Positions 35,440 through 46,875 of a stretch of 64,000 nucleotides of DNA are shown here, piece after piece. The notes under the pieces are model-generated. The model worked only from the letters and a program-made list of their open reading frames with translations, made no database searches and was not told the DNA's origin. Position numbers and translations under genes: made by a program. Positions within the stretch are counted from its first letter, which is position 1; each line of letters starts with the position of its first letter. This DNA is from Hyalella azteca (lineage: Eukaryota; Arthropoda; Malacostraca; Amphipoda; Hyalellidae): positions 1-64,000 of the forward strand of contig NW_025934915.1 of NCBI RefSeq assembly GCF_000764305.2, in the 5' to 3' direction.

Positions 35440-36900
35440 CCTAGTCCTAGTTCACTCGAACAGTCCGTCTTACGTCACCATCCTTTCCTTCAGTAGCATT
35501 GCCCACGTCACCTTCCGTGACCATCATCATCTATACCAGTGGTTCCCAAAGTGAGCGATATCGCCCCCCTAGGGGGGATAGAAGGATATTTGGGGCCTCT
35601 GGAAAGATCTGTGTTTGACCATTCTCTTTCAAAATTGCAGCATACTAAATATCAAGAAAGAGGCGTTTGTTTTTATATGTGTCTGTCACCGGGGGGTTCT
35701 ATATGTATAGAGATTCACTGGGGAGCCCAGGGGGGCGCCAGCCTGAAAAAGTTTGGGAACCACTGATCTATACGTATCGACTTCTGACGGCTCCTACACT
35801 CCCTTGTCACTGTTCTATTCCTGTAGTAATACCTATCCGTGCCTATCTTCGTGTGGGCTTCTTTGGAAGTTAAATTCTTGAGGGAATACCTATGAAATTT
35901 TCAGTTCGCACTTGGACGTCAGAAGATGAAGGTTGCTGAATGAGTTAAGTTTCGTTCGGCCCCGAGGTTTAGCTTAAAAATAAGTTAGTTCGCTGCCAGA
36001 CAAGCGTTGTTCTGTTGCAGTAATGGTGAAATTCTGTTATTGCTTCGTAAGCGAGGAAGAAAGTGGACCCTGGCATTGCAGGTTTCTCATTAATAATTAC
36101 TCCAGCTGTGAATTTCGAAAGGTCCTCACTAGCTGTATTTGTCATTACCGCCTTAGGTCCATGAAACGTAACCATAATTAGTTTGAAAAGTATGCACCCT
36201 AAACTTCATAACGGCTATTTAAAGAGGTTAGGAGTTTGTTGCGTGATTCATCATGAGACTTGAAAATTGCGATCGATCGATTAGACGTAAAAAACTGCGA
36301 GCACTCAACGTTTCGGGGTGAATGATTGGGTCCGTAAAAACGAACTTATTAGCTGATGGTCTTCCGCTGTTATTGGAACAGTTTTGGGTTCTTGCTTCCT
36401 TCGAACTCCAGAACAATTCATTGCTATTGACGAAGCTCAAAATGTAACGCGACAGATAGAATCGCGTTACCTTTCCTTGTAAATGCTTCTACTGATATAT
36501 CCAATGCGACTGGATCATTCTTGTAGGCTGCTATAAACAGAGCTTTCGTCGTTGCTCCCCAAGAGTACATGTGGTGACGCGATCCCTCTAGCTCAAGCAT
36601 GTGGTTTCTGCCTCTTGAGTTTTTTCATCTTGATGGCTCATGAAGAGTCTCCACCGCGTTTTTTCTTGCCTCAGTCATTGAGATAAGAGATCAATTCGGA
36701 AGTACCGTATCGCCTATTTCCAGTTTGAGACTTCCATGCTTATTTTAGCAGAATCTAGCCAAAAGAATAGAGTATGAGATTGTCATGAAGTGAACTCCTA
36801 CGGATAGAACATTTTCAATCTGCCTACGTTTTTCTGACGTCAAGTATTCCGCAGCACCAATGAACCAGTCACTAGTGTACCAATTGTAATTCGCAAAGCG
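35440..36900 (+). repeat. Recurring block C, copy 2, with promoter split by a MITE
   Basis: CAGTAGCATTGCCCACGTCACCTTC.GTGACCATCAT matches the minus strand at 57020-56985, but where that copy has CTATATAAGC this one has CTATAC followed by the hAT MITE at 35537-35765. The body (35880-36900) is colinear with 56740-55850 (-) and in part with 9480-10450 (+). Shared markers include GCGATCGATCGATTAGAC and GAACTCCAGAACAATTCATT. The reading frame kept in copy 1 is broken here. Function unknown. Confidence 0.55.
35537..35765. mobile_element. Complete 229-bp hAT MITE with 8-bp target duplication
   Basis: ATCTATAC flanks both ends (35529-35536 and 35766-35773). The termini are CAGTGGTTCCCAAA and its reverse complement TTTGGGAACCACTG. 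GC-rich palindromes (TCGCCCCCCTAGGGGGGATA) follow the left end. Length, termini and 8-bp duplication are those of a non-autonomous hAT element of the Charlie/Tip100 style. It lies in a copy of the TATA promoter module seen at 25.7 and 57.0 kb. Confidence 0.92.
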
Positions 36901-37107
36901 CTGTCAAAGACCGGACGTACATTATAAAAATCTGCTCTAGGTGAAGGTTGAGTGCTCGACCTCTTGTTCTTTTTCGATTGGCTTAATCGTTCAGTGAGTC
37001 GAGTTTAGTTTCTAACGAATTCCCAAATTGAAATATGAGCGTTAATCGCTTTAGATGACTAGCTAGCGATCAAGTTTTGGCGATGGTAGCGACTCGCTAT
37101 TAGGAAG

Positions 37108-37510
37108 ACAATTTTCAACATAATTTTAACCAGTCTTCCAGCTGGATCGCAGTTAAAGTTCACCAAGAAATTATCTTTTACTTTTTTTATTTTTAATTCA
37201 TCTTTCATCTAAGTAGTATCTTACACGAGTAGAGATACTGTAGTACAACTTCGTTTTGAGGATAGGCTTGAAAATCCGTTAGAATTATCATATTTATACA
37301 ATTAGAGAGATCGGAAATTCGATCTCACCTGTCTCGTGGTGAGTTCCGTGAGTAACTTGAGCCAACTATAATCTTTATTGCTGGGATAACGTTTAGAGTT
37401 CTCCGCATGCCAATTCCTCGTGATAATTATGGTCCTGGACGTGCAGCAAACATTCAAATTTTTGCATGGTGGCGGCAACCTACTTTTCCCCCTGCGAGAA
37501 AAGAGTCCAA
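37108..37510 (-). pseudogene. Family B homeobox pseudogene B3
   Basis: Very decayed minus-strand exons 2 and 3. Exon 2 remnant (37510-37330) still reads NWHAENSKRYPSNKD and LTELTTRQ before a GTGAG donor. Exon 3 remnant at about 37150-37108 reads LEDWL and is then lost. Frames are shifted repeatedly. It is closest to B5 (50.2-50.6 kb) and B7 (55.1-55.6 kb), with which it shares its flanks. Confidence 0.65.
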
Positions 37511-37804
37511 GCAATCACGGTTTCAAGTAGTGCTACCTACCCGAATCAAGATTTGATATCCTTCAATATTTTGATAGGACATAAGACTAATGAGAACAAG
37601 TAATCCAGTCGTTCCAATGAAATGAAAACGGAAGAAAGTTGGAAAGATTTATACTCTGTAAGAACTTCCATAACGGAAATATTCAATAAATGCGAATAAA
37701 CTTGCCGATAAAAACGTGACCATCCAGTTAATTAACTTAATATACTTATTATGCCGGATATATTATCATAATTTCGTAGACTTGCTTTAATGAGCAATAG
37801 CTCT

Positions 37805-38040
37805 TTAGCCGTAATTGAAATATGCGAATGCTAATTTCTTCCTAAATTTGAATTTAGTCAATGACGTCGCAACTTCGCTCTTGCCTGCCGTAGGGTGATC
37901 CAAATGTGCGCACCGACAGATCAATTCATACCTCGCTGCTTGGTGTGCGGAAGGCTTTGCCGTAAACCAAAATTTAAACATGGACTTGGTTTTTCGCCTC
38001 TGTGTTCGGCCGACCAATCCGTAACGTAGATTTCGAAGGT
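37805..38040 (-). pseudogene. Conserved peptide segment near B3, unknown family
   Basis: The minus strand encodes SMFKFWFTAKPSAHQAARYE in an open frame, and the plus strand at 49600-49690 encodes the related SMFKFSFAAKFSAHQAERHK. Both lie about 0.5 kb upstream of a family B exon 2 relic, so the segment travels with the homeobox unit. Whether it is a decayed exon or simply duplicated DNA is unclear. Confidence 0.35.
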
Positions 38041-38421
38041 GAGCTAAAGGAGTGTTTGTTAATAATTCCTTTAATTCAGTTGATGTAGGTGTTCACAAAA
38101 TTCTCACTTCTCCAATTAATTATGGGACTCGTCAGGATTTCAGCACTAAAACGTCAGGATTTTAGCACTTTAGGGACTGTACATGCAAAATCTCTGCAGA
38201 AACTTGTGTGAGGAAAACCTCATGAGGATTTCAGCCCTAAATAAACGCTGGAAAGGATAATTATGAGCCAATTACCATCATTACTACCATGCAGTGACGA
38301 CACTGGGAAACCTGTAGCATCAATAAACTATTTGTGCTACAAAGGCTCGTTGCAATTACCTAAGGCCGTGTCCACCAGTAATTGAAGACTGTTAGAGTCA
38401 TGTGTAGGTGAGGATTGCTGG

Positions 38422-39860
38422 TCAATATCCATTGTAAATAGTCCCTGTCATGGCTCGGTCCTCTAACTGGTCGGGACTTGACGAATCATCCATAGCCTGG
38501 AACGATTGATTGGTGATATTTGCACAATTATCGTTGACTTGGAAACCATCTTGATTATTTTCGACGACAGGATATCCCTGAATGCCATTAGGAATGACGG
38601 GCCCATTTTCAGTACGCAAGTGATAAGTCCATCCCGTGGTGACAGCCGTCGAAATTGTATTGTGCAGATTTTTCTGGTCTGTAACAAATAAAGTTCTACT
38701 TATGAGGTGCGGTGGGCGATTGCGAAATTTTACTAAAGTTTAACATTTGGTGGGGTAGGCGGTGGTGTAGTGCCATTTTCAGTTCTGACCATTCCGTAGG
38801 GACCTGCATGGAGATATCCATACGAATCAACTAGATCAGAATGCGGGAGAAATACATTTCCTTCCCTTTGGAACTGTGAAGGGTCTGGTGTACACAAAAT
38901 TGCTGCGTCTCTGGCAATGAACGGCGCTGACGGCGATAGGCATTGAGATGGGCCACCCGAATAACATGTCGAATATGTGTTCATTCCAGGCATGTCCGCG
39001 ATGTAAAGCTCGCTGTATTGCAACACCGGAGGCAAAGTACGGCTAAGCTGCCTCTGTTCGTCAACCTAAGCAGGAACACGGTCCGCTGGATCGAATTTTT
39101 GCTCGCTATTCCATTGAGACGATTGATATGAGTAGCTTGGAATACTGGTACGATTTTCGTCCTCTCTCGAACCATTCATAGTTGTTGCTAGTCTACTACC
39201 TTGTTCGAACTGACCAACGTTCGTCGCTGAAAGCTGCGGAATCGGATCAAGATTCAGATTTTGGGCTCGCGATGGGCGAGCACGGTTGACAGTCACCAGT
39301 CCCAGGAGGGGATCGCTTGGACTTGTGGTTACCCTTGCGAGTTATGGTTTAATTCTCTGGTGAGCAGCCTTCTTGCTGCAGCATTCCGGGCAATTGGCGG
39401 CGACGAGCGTTAATGAACCAATTGCAAACCTGCAATAGGAAAATTGTTTTAATAACGATTCATTCAGATCTAATAGTGAAATGCTGTAGAATTTTTTAAG
39501 CTGATCTCTATCAGCTGATTCCATAGTTGCTGAAACAAAAAATACACTCCTCCTTTATCTTTGCATTTTTCAAGCTTAAATCGAATAAATTTAGAGTCAT
39601 TGACTGTCCTAGACCCGAGTAGGTACATCATAAAACTAGCCAGCCAGACTCGACAATCTAAATCAATACCTGCAGAATAGTAAGCCCCGATTCCTTAGCC
39701 AGGGTCATTTTTTCTTCATCGGTGGGGTATGCCTTAATTTGTAGCGATGTTCGTAGAGACATTTCTTCAATATGCCCACGCACCCTTTATTCAAGTTGCC
39801 TCTGCGTTTCTGTCCGGTGCTGTTGCAAAGAACTGAACCTAATAGTTCAAAATGGTCCAT
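38422..39860 (-). pseudogene. TGIF: TGIF-class homeobox gene, disabled
   Basis: Minus strand. The homeodomain exon (39860-39670) reads GQKRRGNLNKGCVGILKKCL then YEHRYK, and later AYPTDEEKMTLAKESGLTILQ. The next exon (from 39429) begins [20 protein letters not shown], the TGIF signature, and goes on to TITRKG. C-terminal frames contain TPPPTPP, as in TGIF proteins, and a last exon starts after TTTGTTACAG at about 38670 and ends NGY-stop at 38422. Breaks: a 5-nt excess (TTAAG) in the loop before AYPT, cysteine for the first-helix tryptophan, TAA directly before TITRKG, a frame change after it, and TAG at about 39066. So much sequence is intact that inactivation looks recent. It is joined head to tail to pseudogene A3. 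Confidence 0.75.
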
Positions 39861-39873
39861 AACGTCCACTCCT

Positions 39874-41229
39874 TCAAGACGAGCTCGTGGCAGAAGAAGC
39901 AGGCGAACAAGTCCCGGCGGTGAAGCCTCCGCTGCCGTCACTGGAATACTTCTGGAAATGCTCTGCAAGTGACAAGAAAACTCTGTTGGTGACAGGCTTT
40001 TGTAAACACTAATTAGGAAGAAGTCAAATGTACATCAGAATGAACTGCGAATCCAAGATATACGAACAGCTAATTCCATCATTGCCGTTTAGCAGAATAA
40101 AAATTTTATTTACATGTAGGTAAATTTGAAATTACATCTTTAATCAGTTATACAAGTGTGATACGGGGAAAGTAAGGTAATTTATTAACTTGATAAATAA
40201 GACTAATGTTTCAATAGTAGACTAAAGTGTCTCAAAACGAGACTAAAGTGTCTCAAAAATTGAAACCTGATGGTGGAAAATTGAATGTCGGGAACCATTT
40301 GAAAAGATTTAGAAAAAAAGATGTTCATGGATCAGGATATTCTGATCCATGAACATCTATATCGGGACCTTTATGCTTTTAAGGGATAACTGTAACATTA
40401 GTTCTAGATTGTTTTATTTTAATTGGCAATCATTAATAGTTTTTGATCAGGGGAAAATTTTGACGCAATAGCCTAATGAAAGAAAGCAAAATTATGATAC
40501 ATTGTAGAAACTTCAGTTGTTGGATGCTGAGAAAAATGATTATTTCGAATAATTTGGTAATCTAGAAAAAGTCTGGCAACAAATGAGCTCTAAATAGTCG
40601 AGATGCAGCTGGCAGCGTCAAAATTTATGAGTCGCCAATACTGTATCAATTTATGAAGGAAAATATAAAGAAAAGAGGGAAGGATCACAAAATTAGGCCG
40701 GAGGTTTGGTCTTCTTTTTCTGGCGGCGCCGGTGCCCTCGGGTGCCTGCGTTGGCTGGACGATGTTGCGTGTAGCGGCTGCGAAAATCGGAAAACATAAA
40801 TGCATGAAACAATGTAGTATTTATCTGGATTAAAGACTTGAATGCATATATGCCACAAATATACATGTATCGCGTCCAATTTAGACAGGAATTAGGTACT
40901 GAAATTTCAAAGTGTGCACAAAATATTGACCTTTTTACTCTAAGGAATTCACTGTGGTTAAATCGTCCCAAATAATTTGATTCGCTGTGTACATTTAAAA
41001 AATGAATGTTTTGGTGTCTGACACAATGGACATTTATTTAACCAAAGTTTATATCTGAAGTTACTAGGTTTTTTACCGAGTTCATTATGCAATTATATAT
41101 CGCGCTTGAACCATAAACAAGAAACAACTTACTAATTCTGAAATTCATTAGAAATGAGGCAGCATCTTCTGGAGATAAATCTTCAGCGAAGTCCTGCGAG
41201 CCGACGGCCGGATATTTGTGATGAGGCAT
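39874..41229 (-). pseudogene. Family A pseudogene A3, homeodomain deleted
   Basis: Minus-strand relative of A1. Exon 1 (41229-41133) is intact, starting MPHHKYPAVGSQDFAEDLSP, with an A|GTAAGT donor in the same phase as A1. The homeodomain exon starts after TTCGCAG at 40777, reads ATRNIVQPTQAPEG and RKRRPNLRP, and then jumps at 40696 straight into sequence equal to the intron after A1 exon 3 (A1 about 7814). The loop, helices 2 and 3 and the PPPED region are therefore gone in one deletion. The last exon (39962-39874) is open and 89 bp long as in A1. The upstream promoter module is missing: homology ends near 42110, where hAT-family repeat begins. Confidence 0.85.
40321..40362. repeat. Short perfect hairpin
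   Basis: GATGTTCATGGATCAG and its exact reverse complement are separated by GATATT. A decayed equivalent lies in the A1 intron at about 8165-8200 (ATAGATCAGAATATTCTGATCC). It lies in the intron of A3. Confidence 0.8.
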
Positions 41230-42109
41230 TGTTTAATGTGGCGATGAGAAGTGAGCAATACGATGGAGATGATGGCGAATTTCTGCCAGAAGTCGATCGA
41301 GTTCTGAGGATGTTAGAGTAGGGAATTAACATACGTTTCTTGATGGATTGTGATGTAATAGGTGTTGTAAATAATATTTGGACGAAGAATGTCAGGAGTT
41401 TTTGGTAAACAGTTCCCTGAAACAATTATGAATATATGAGATACACTGAAATGTGGTTATAGACCGGGACTAAAGATTGCATGACAGTAGACCCGTAACA
41501 TCGTCGGCTTTTCAATTCCCATTTAGTTACCTGAAATTAGACCATCGAAAATAATGGAAACAAAATATGGTGATTTACTTAAATCACTATTTGTATGGTA
41601 TTCCTGAAATTTTCAATTATTATCAAGTTTTTTTCGATGTTATTTACTGTTCACGAAATTTCGCTGATCTATGACCGATATTTGTCAGAGAAAAAAGTTA
41701 TTTGGCGATTGTACAGTCAATAGAAATCACTTGAATAAAGTTACAAAAAAGCGTATGTGGTAAAGTCTTGTCGCTAAGCATCAGATATGCTATCCATTCA
41801 AATAAATCAATAGAAGAAGCGGCGTCAAACTATACACCAATAAGAGTTAGAATATGATGAGATTTAGTGAAATAACACTTCACTAACTAACGTTCAAATA
41901 ACTCTTCAAGAGTAGATCGCTCTGTTCACTGTTACGTAACTACTGTATATTTTCCACTTAATAAAGTTTTCAATTTAGTGCTTTTACTAAATATGCAAAA
42001 ACACGGCAAACTGTGATTGCCGATAAATAGGACAAAAGATAAATCTACAAATCTCAAGCACTCTTCACGTCACGCCACGTGTCCTCCCAACACGTGCGCT
42101 TCACGTCGG

Positions 42110-42395
42110 AGTGCTATTGCGATACAGGCCGAAATTGGCAGTGATCAAAGAATGTCTTCCAAACTACTGAACAGATTCGACCAAAATTTGGAATAAAAAT
42201 TCCTAGCAATAGTTCCTATCACCGTTAATAAACGGTGATTTTTAGCTCCTGAAAATTTATTCGAGTCGGAGTCATGTTCTGCATGTGTTGTGTACAAATC
42301 GTTAAACAAACGTACGAACTTCTACTTTGACTTCGCGGACTGCCGCTCCCCTATACTGCCCCTTTCTTCCTCACTGCCCCCCCCCAGATACCGCG
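42110..42395 (-). mobile_element. hAT-family repeat fragment
   Basis: Matches 12550-12780: GTGATCAAAGAA, AAACTACTGAACAGATTCGA, CGGTGATTTTTAGCTC, GTCATGTTCTGCATGTG and a C-rich run near 42380. The CAGTGG terminus is not reached. It replaces the promoter side of the A3 unit. Confidence 0.6.
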
Positions 42396-42399
42396 ATCC

Positions 42400-44100
42400 A
42401 ATCAAATAAACAAAGAATGAAACACGAATTAAATAAGGATGAAATATAACCAATTAAAATGTAACTTTCATCAACGTTATTCTTAGTAAGTCAATCACAG
42501 TCATTATGGTATCATAATAGTCTCTGGAATAAATGTTAAACGTAACATTGTAACCATTACAATAAAACGATGCCCTGATGCACTGAATTCATGTAGAGCA
42601 TTTTAAACCTTTCATACTGCAACCTGCCTTGCTCCCGTTAGTGGGTCATAATCACTCAATTTACCTGCTATTCTTACGCTACAATAAATAACTTTTATGA
42701 ACTGAGTTTGCGCGGCGGAAGTATAGAGATTTTTCCCGATCAACTGTCGGACATCAGGAGTGGGTCAAAGTTACTGAATCGCAATTGAGGAAAAAATTTT
42801 TAAATAATCTTTCCTCTGTAAAGGTCCTTTACGCGGACCATTTTAATGGAGCTTACCTAAAACCACGTGGAGGCCATAGGAGATAGGACATCTCAGTCCG
42901 TTCTTTATTGACAAAATGTACAATCTCCTCAATTAAGGGGAGCTTATGGGCAAAAAATTCTGTATCTACTGACAGATTTTTTTCAAACTTCATTCACATA
43001 TGTAAAACACTAATACGAGAATTTTGTGAGGAAATAAAAAGAAACGCAAAATATATGGGAAACGAGGAAAAGGGGGACTTTTATAATTAAATCGTCTTAT
43101 TTGAGCTACGAGCTACAAGAACGAGAGACATATCACTCGATTTGTAATGGAAATATCTTGCAACTCTAGCAGCCCTTTTGTCAAATTTCTCCATTTAACC
43201 CCTTCCCCTGCGATATGCTAACTTTTTTGCAATATAAAATCCAAACAATAGATCAATCATAATAAAGGGCTTCTAAAGTCGGATGTTATTTTTCTTGCAA
43301 ATCGAATTAAATGTCTCTAGATGTTGTATCTCGAAAATAATAGCAGGAGATAGATTTTTAAGATGGCGTATTTTGGAAGTTTCAATTGTTAAGGAGAGCC
43401 AAATAAGTAAAATTGATTGAAAAAGAAGTATATTTAAAAAATGTTCCATACTTTCCTCAGCTTTCTCATCGCCCATTTCTCGTATTGAGGTGACCACCAT
43501 GCTTGTTCTTTTCCAGTTTACCGCGAATAATAATGTACAATGTGAATTTCATATTTTTTTAAAAAAATTTCATAAAGAGGCCATTTTATTCAAATTAGAA
43601 ATTGCCTCATGCAAAAACTAAAACACGTACACACCAAAGCACGAAAAGACAAATTTTTCTGATTTTATAACTCTGGCGCTCCACTTTAAAGAAATCTCGT
43701 AAAAATTGTAGCCAATTCTTCGGCCAGCTGTCGTCTGAAATCGTAATTTTTTATGATCATTAGTTCTTATTTTGCGAAGGAAGTTAGGAATAATATCTGT
43801 CTATACGAAAATCGTTCCTCGGACTGGTACGTCCGTGCGGTCTGGCGTCCTTGTTCATTTTGAATGAACCGCTTTACCGCTTAATATTTTTTTATTGGAA
43901 GATGGAAGACTGCACTAGTGTGACCGTAATGGCGCTGAGGAAATTGCCTATTTTTTATATAATAGTTTGATCGTGGCAAATATTAATTATGAAACATTTG
44001 ACGTCGGAAATATACAAACTCACCCGAAATTTTCTCTACGTCAACTTCAGCTTCAATGCTGCCTCAGTAGGTATCCTGATGTGTTAAATGAGTGCGAATC
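42400..44100. other. Duplicated flanks, no gene seen
   Basis: 42400-43500 is the inverted counterpart of 3740-5000. 43600-43880 resembles 1800-2060. The open frames here show no motif or splice context. Confidence 0.5.
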
Positions 44101-44230
44101 CTTGCACCCACTGCACGATATTTGTACAAAATTTCTTAATGAATATTAGGGTGTGAATTTACGAAGGCTAATGCATGGATTTGCAATAACTACAGGACGA
44201 ATAACAAGGTTTATAATGCTTTACTTCAGG

Positions 44231-44462
44231 GTGGCCCAGTGATTAAAGTTCGGAGTACCAAGATTGGCACAGAGAGGTGCGGGTTCGATCCCAGCTCTGT
44301 GCGTCAGTTTCTGGTCAGAATCGGCGAGAAGGCCGGGCGGTTAAGCAAAGAAAATTTGAAGCAGTTGAGTTGCGAGTTCAAGCCCGCAACAAGCTGTGGA
44401 TGCTCTGCAATGTTGAGACTCGGCGACAGGCCTCCGGGCTAATAAACGCTGCAATCGATATA
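44231..44462 (+). mobile_element. tRNA-derived SINE, full copy
   Basis: An RNA polymerase III promoter is visible: an A box (GTGGCCCAGTGATTAAAG, 44231) and a B box (GGTTCGATCCC, 44282-44292) at tRNA-like spacing. The body continues CAGTTTCTGGTCAGAATCGG and ends CGGCGACAGGCCTCCGGGCT then AATAAACGCTG. The duplicated segment at 2590-2645 (inverted) lacks it, reading straight from the CTTCAG side to the CATAATTG side, so it is an empty site. Confidence 0.85.
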
Positions 44463-45774
44463 TCATATATTATTATTACATAATTGCAGATATAAAATAA
44501 TCAGAACATAGATAGGGCAAAACTCAGATCAATGCATCTCAAATAAAAATTGATAAAACACATAGACAATTTTATTAATTAGCATCTTTGAGTGTGATGC
44601 CTATAGCGAATTTTTTCTAAATCGCAACAACGCTCCCATCTGAAACTCAGTGCGCAATGTCGTAGAGCTTAGAAAAAATATATCTAGCGTTAAGCCGAGT
44701 TTATTGTGCTGTTGAGTGTTTAGCATTAAACATAAATAAATTTATTGATATATTTTTACCCGTTTTACCTTTTTCTGCTATCCCATAATCATGAAAGAAA
44801 AGGCGTGTCAAGCGCGACAAACCGTATGCATGGGCGTGCTTCAATTTTTTTTGGTGAGGTCAGGGGACTATAGAGTCGCTAGATATTTGCATTACGAATC
44901 GAATGATAAGTTTCTCGTTCTTGTAAACGACGTAAATAAAAAGAGACTATAAATTTATAAGTCCTTCTTTTCCCCCGTTGACTATAGGTTTCACGTTTTC
45001 TTTCATTTTCTCAAACAATTCATACAACAAGTTCTTGCATTAGTGTTTTACATTTGTATGAAGTTTAAGAAAGGTCGGTCAGTGAAAACAAAATTTAGCC
45101 AGATGGTCTCCTTAAGTAGTTTATGAATTTATTCAATTCAGAACGGTCTGAGATGTCCTATGGCTTCCGTGTGTTTTTAGGTAAGCTCGCTCTATCCAAA
45201 AGGCAAGCTGTCACATTATTTTCCTGGATTGCGATTTAGTAACTTCGAGCCACACGTGTTGTCCGACAGTTGACCTGGAAAAATCTCTGTGCTTACACAA
45301 CAAAACGTCAGTTCATAAAAGTTATTTATTGCAGCGCAAAAATAGCAGGTAAATTGAGTGATTATGAATAAATAACAGAAGCAAAGAAGGTTGCAGTATG
45401 AAAGGCTGAAAAGGCTCTACATGAATTTAGCCCTTTAATGTAACGGTTCCAATATTACATAAACATTTATCACGAATACTATTAAGATACCATAATGATC
45501 GTGATTGACTTTATTAAAAGTAACGCCGATGAAGGCTAAATTTTCATTGGTTATATTTTGTCGTCATTTAATTTGCGTTTGTTCTTTGTTTATTTGATTG
45601 GGTCGCAGATGTCCGATGGGAACTGGCGAATTGTAGCCTTGACCGTTCATTTGTCATAATTTGTTCGTTATGTTCACTCCTCATTCACAGGAATGACAAA
45701 TATCACTCATTTAACCAGAATAATTTGATGCAAAATATTTGACAGAAATGGAATTCCTGGAGATCTCAACACAA

Positions 45775-45864
45775 GTCGAAATACTCTCCGCTCTTTGTCT
45801 GACGGCGCCTGTAGAAGCCTATAGGCGGGGGCCCAGTTATCAGTCTACGCCTCGCTGTCGTCAG
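45775..45864 (+). promoter_or_regulatory. Promoter and non-coding first exon of family B gene B4
   Basis: Same module as at 5190 and 61633: GATCTCAACACAAGTCGAAA, CTCTTTGTCTGACGGCGCC, initiator TTATCAGTCTACG (45838-45850) and donor CGTCAG|GTGAGCATC at 45864. The TATA position reads TGTAGAAG where the other copies have TATATAAG or TATAAAAG, so the TATA box has decayed here although the gene below is intact. Confidence 0.65.
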
Positions 45865-45907
45865 GTGAGCATCACCACGTGTCTCTTTAATACCACTGCT
45901 TCACTCA

Positions 45908-46508
45908 TATTAGCATAGCATAGCGGTTTCAGCGTTTATTAGGACGTAGGCCTGTCGCCTATTCTTATTTATTTGTCGCCTCACAGCTTATTTCGGTCTC
46001 GAACTCTCTGCTCCAAATTCTGCTATACTTAACACGTTGACTACGTATTGGTACATATGCGTACCACGAAATGTATTTCTCCTGGTACATAATTCAGGGT
46101 TGCCAGATGGCCTAAAAAACGGCCAATTAAGTCCGCGAACAAAAAGGCCAAATAGGCCTATAACTCAATATGTACTAGTATATTTGTAGGTTCCGGTGTA
46201 AAAATTAAATTTTTTTATTTAATTAGGAAGCGCCCCTTACAACCCCTATCATAAATTTTAGCCGACCACCTAAATTGAAAAAACTAAATCGCGGAATTTG
46301 TCCGGTAAAAAAAGAAAGTCTGGCAACCCTGTTCCATAATAGTACTAGAAAAATGAAACAAAAGTACAAGATGAAGCAATCGTAGTCAACGTGTTAACCG
46401 CCCGGCCTCCTCGCCGATTCTGACCAGAAACTGGCGCACAGAGCTGGGATCGAACCCGCGCCTCTCTGCTCCAATCTTGGTACTCTGAACTTTAACCACT
46501 GGGCCACT
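45908..46508 (-). mobile_element. tRNA-derived SINE split by a TTAA element
   Basis: Minus-strand copy of the SINE at 44231. The head, with A box TGGCCCAGTGG and B box GGTTCGATCCC, is at 46508-46398. The tail (AGAATAGGCGACAGGCCTAC, TAATAAACGCTG) is at 46030-45908. The element at 46033-46393 is inserted at the TTAA within the phrase GGGCGGTTAA. Confidence 0.85.
46033..46393. mobile_element. piggyBac-like MITE nested in a SINE
   Basis: TTAA flanks both ends (46029-46032 and 46394-46397). The ends CACGTTGACTACG and CGTAGTCAACGTG form a 13-bp perfect inverted repeat. It is 361 bp with no coding capacity. TTAA duplication points to piggyBac (Kolobok is the alternative). The uninterrupted SINE at 44231 shows the pre-insertion sequence. 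Confidence 0.85.
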
Positions 46509-46875
46509 GTGGTTATAAGCACGTTATAGGCTGAGCACTCAGACGTGAAGCGCACGTGTTGGATGCCCATGTGCGTGAACATAAATGTAATTTATAACTT
46601 ATATACGCAAAATGTACAAAGTTCGAAGCTCATTTATAACATTGACACCATTTAATCTTCACTCGTTGCTTTTTTTTGTCGCATCCCTGACTTTTACTAA
46701 TTTTTTTTTGTAAAATTTAATCAGCAAAAAAAAAAATATACGTAATTATTCCAACATAAGTTTCGTCTTTCAAATTGTACTCTATTAAAAATTGTTCGTC
46801 ACATAATACTTTTTATTATATCGCAAAATCGTCTAATAGTCAATTCATGTGACATATTTTCATTTCCCTGCACAG

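Noticed and set aside
44231..44345. tRNA gene
   Set aside because: A and B boxes are present but there is no cloverleaf or clear anticodon arm, and a second copy with the same long tail shows it is a SINE.
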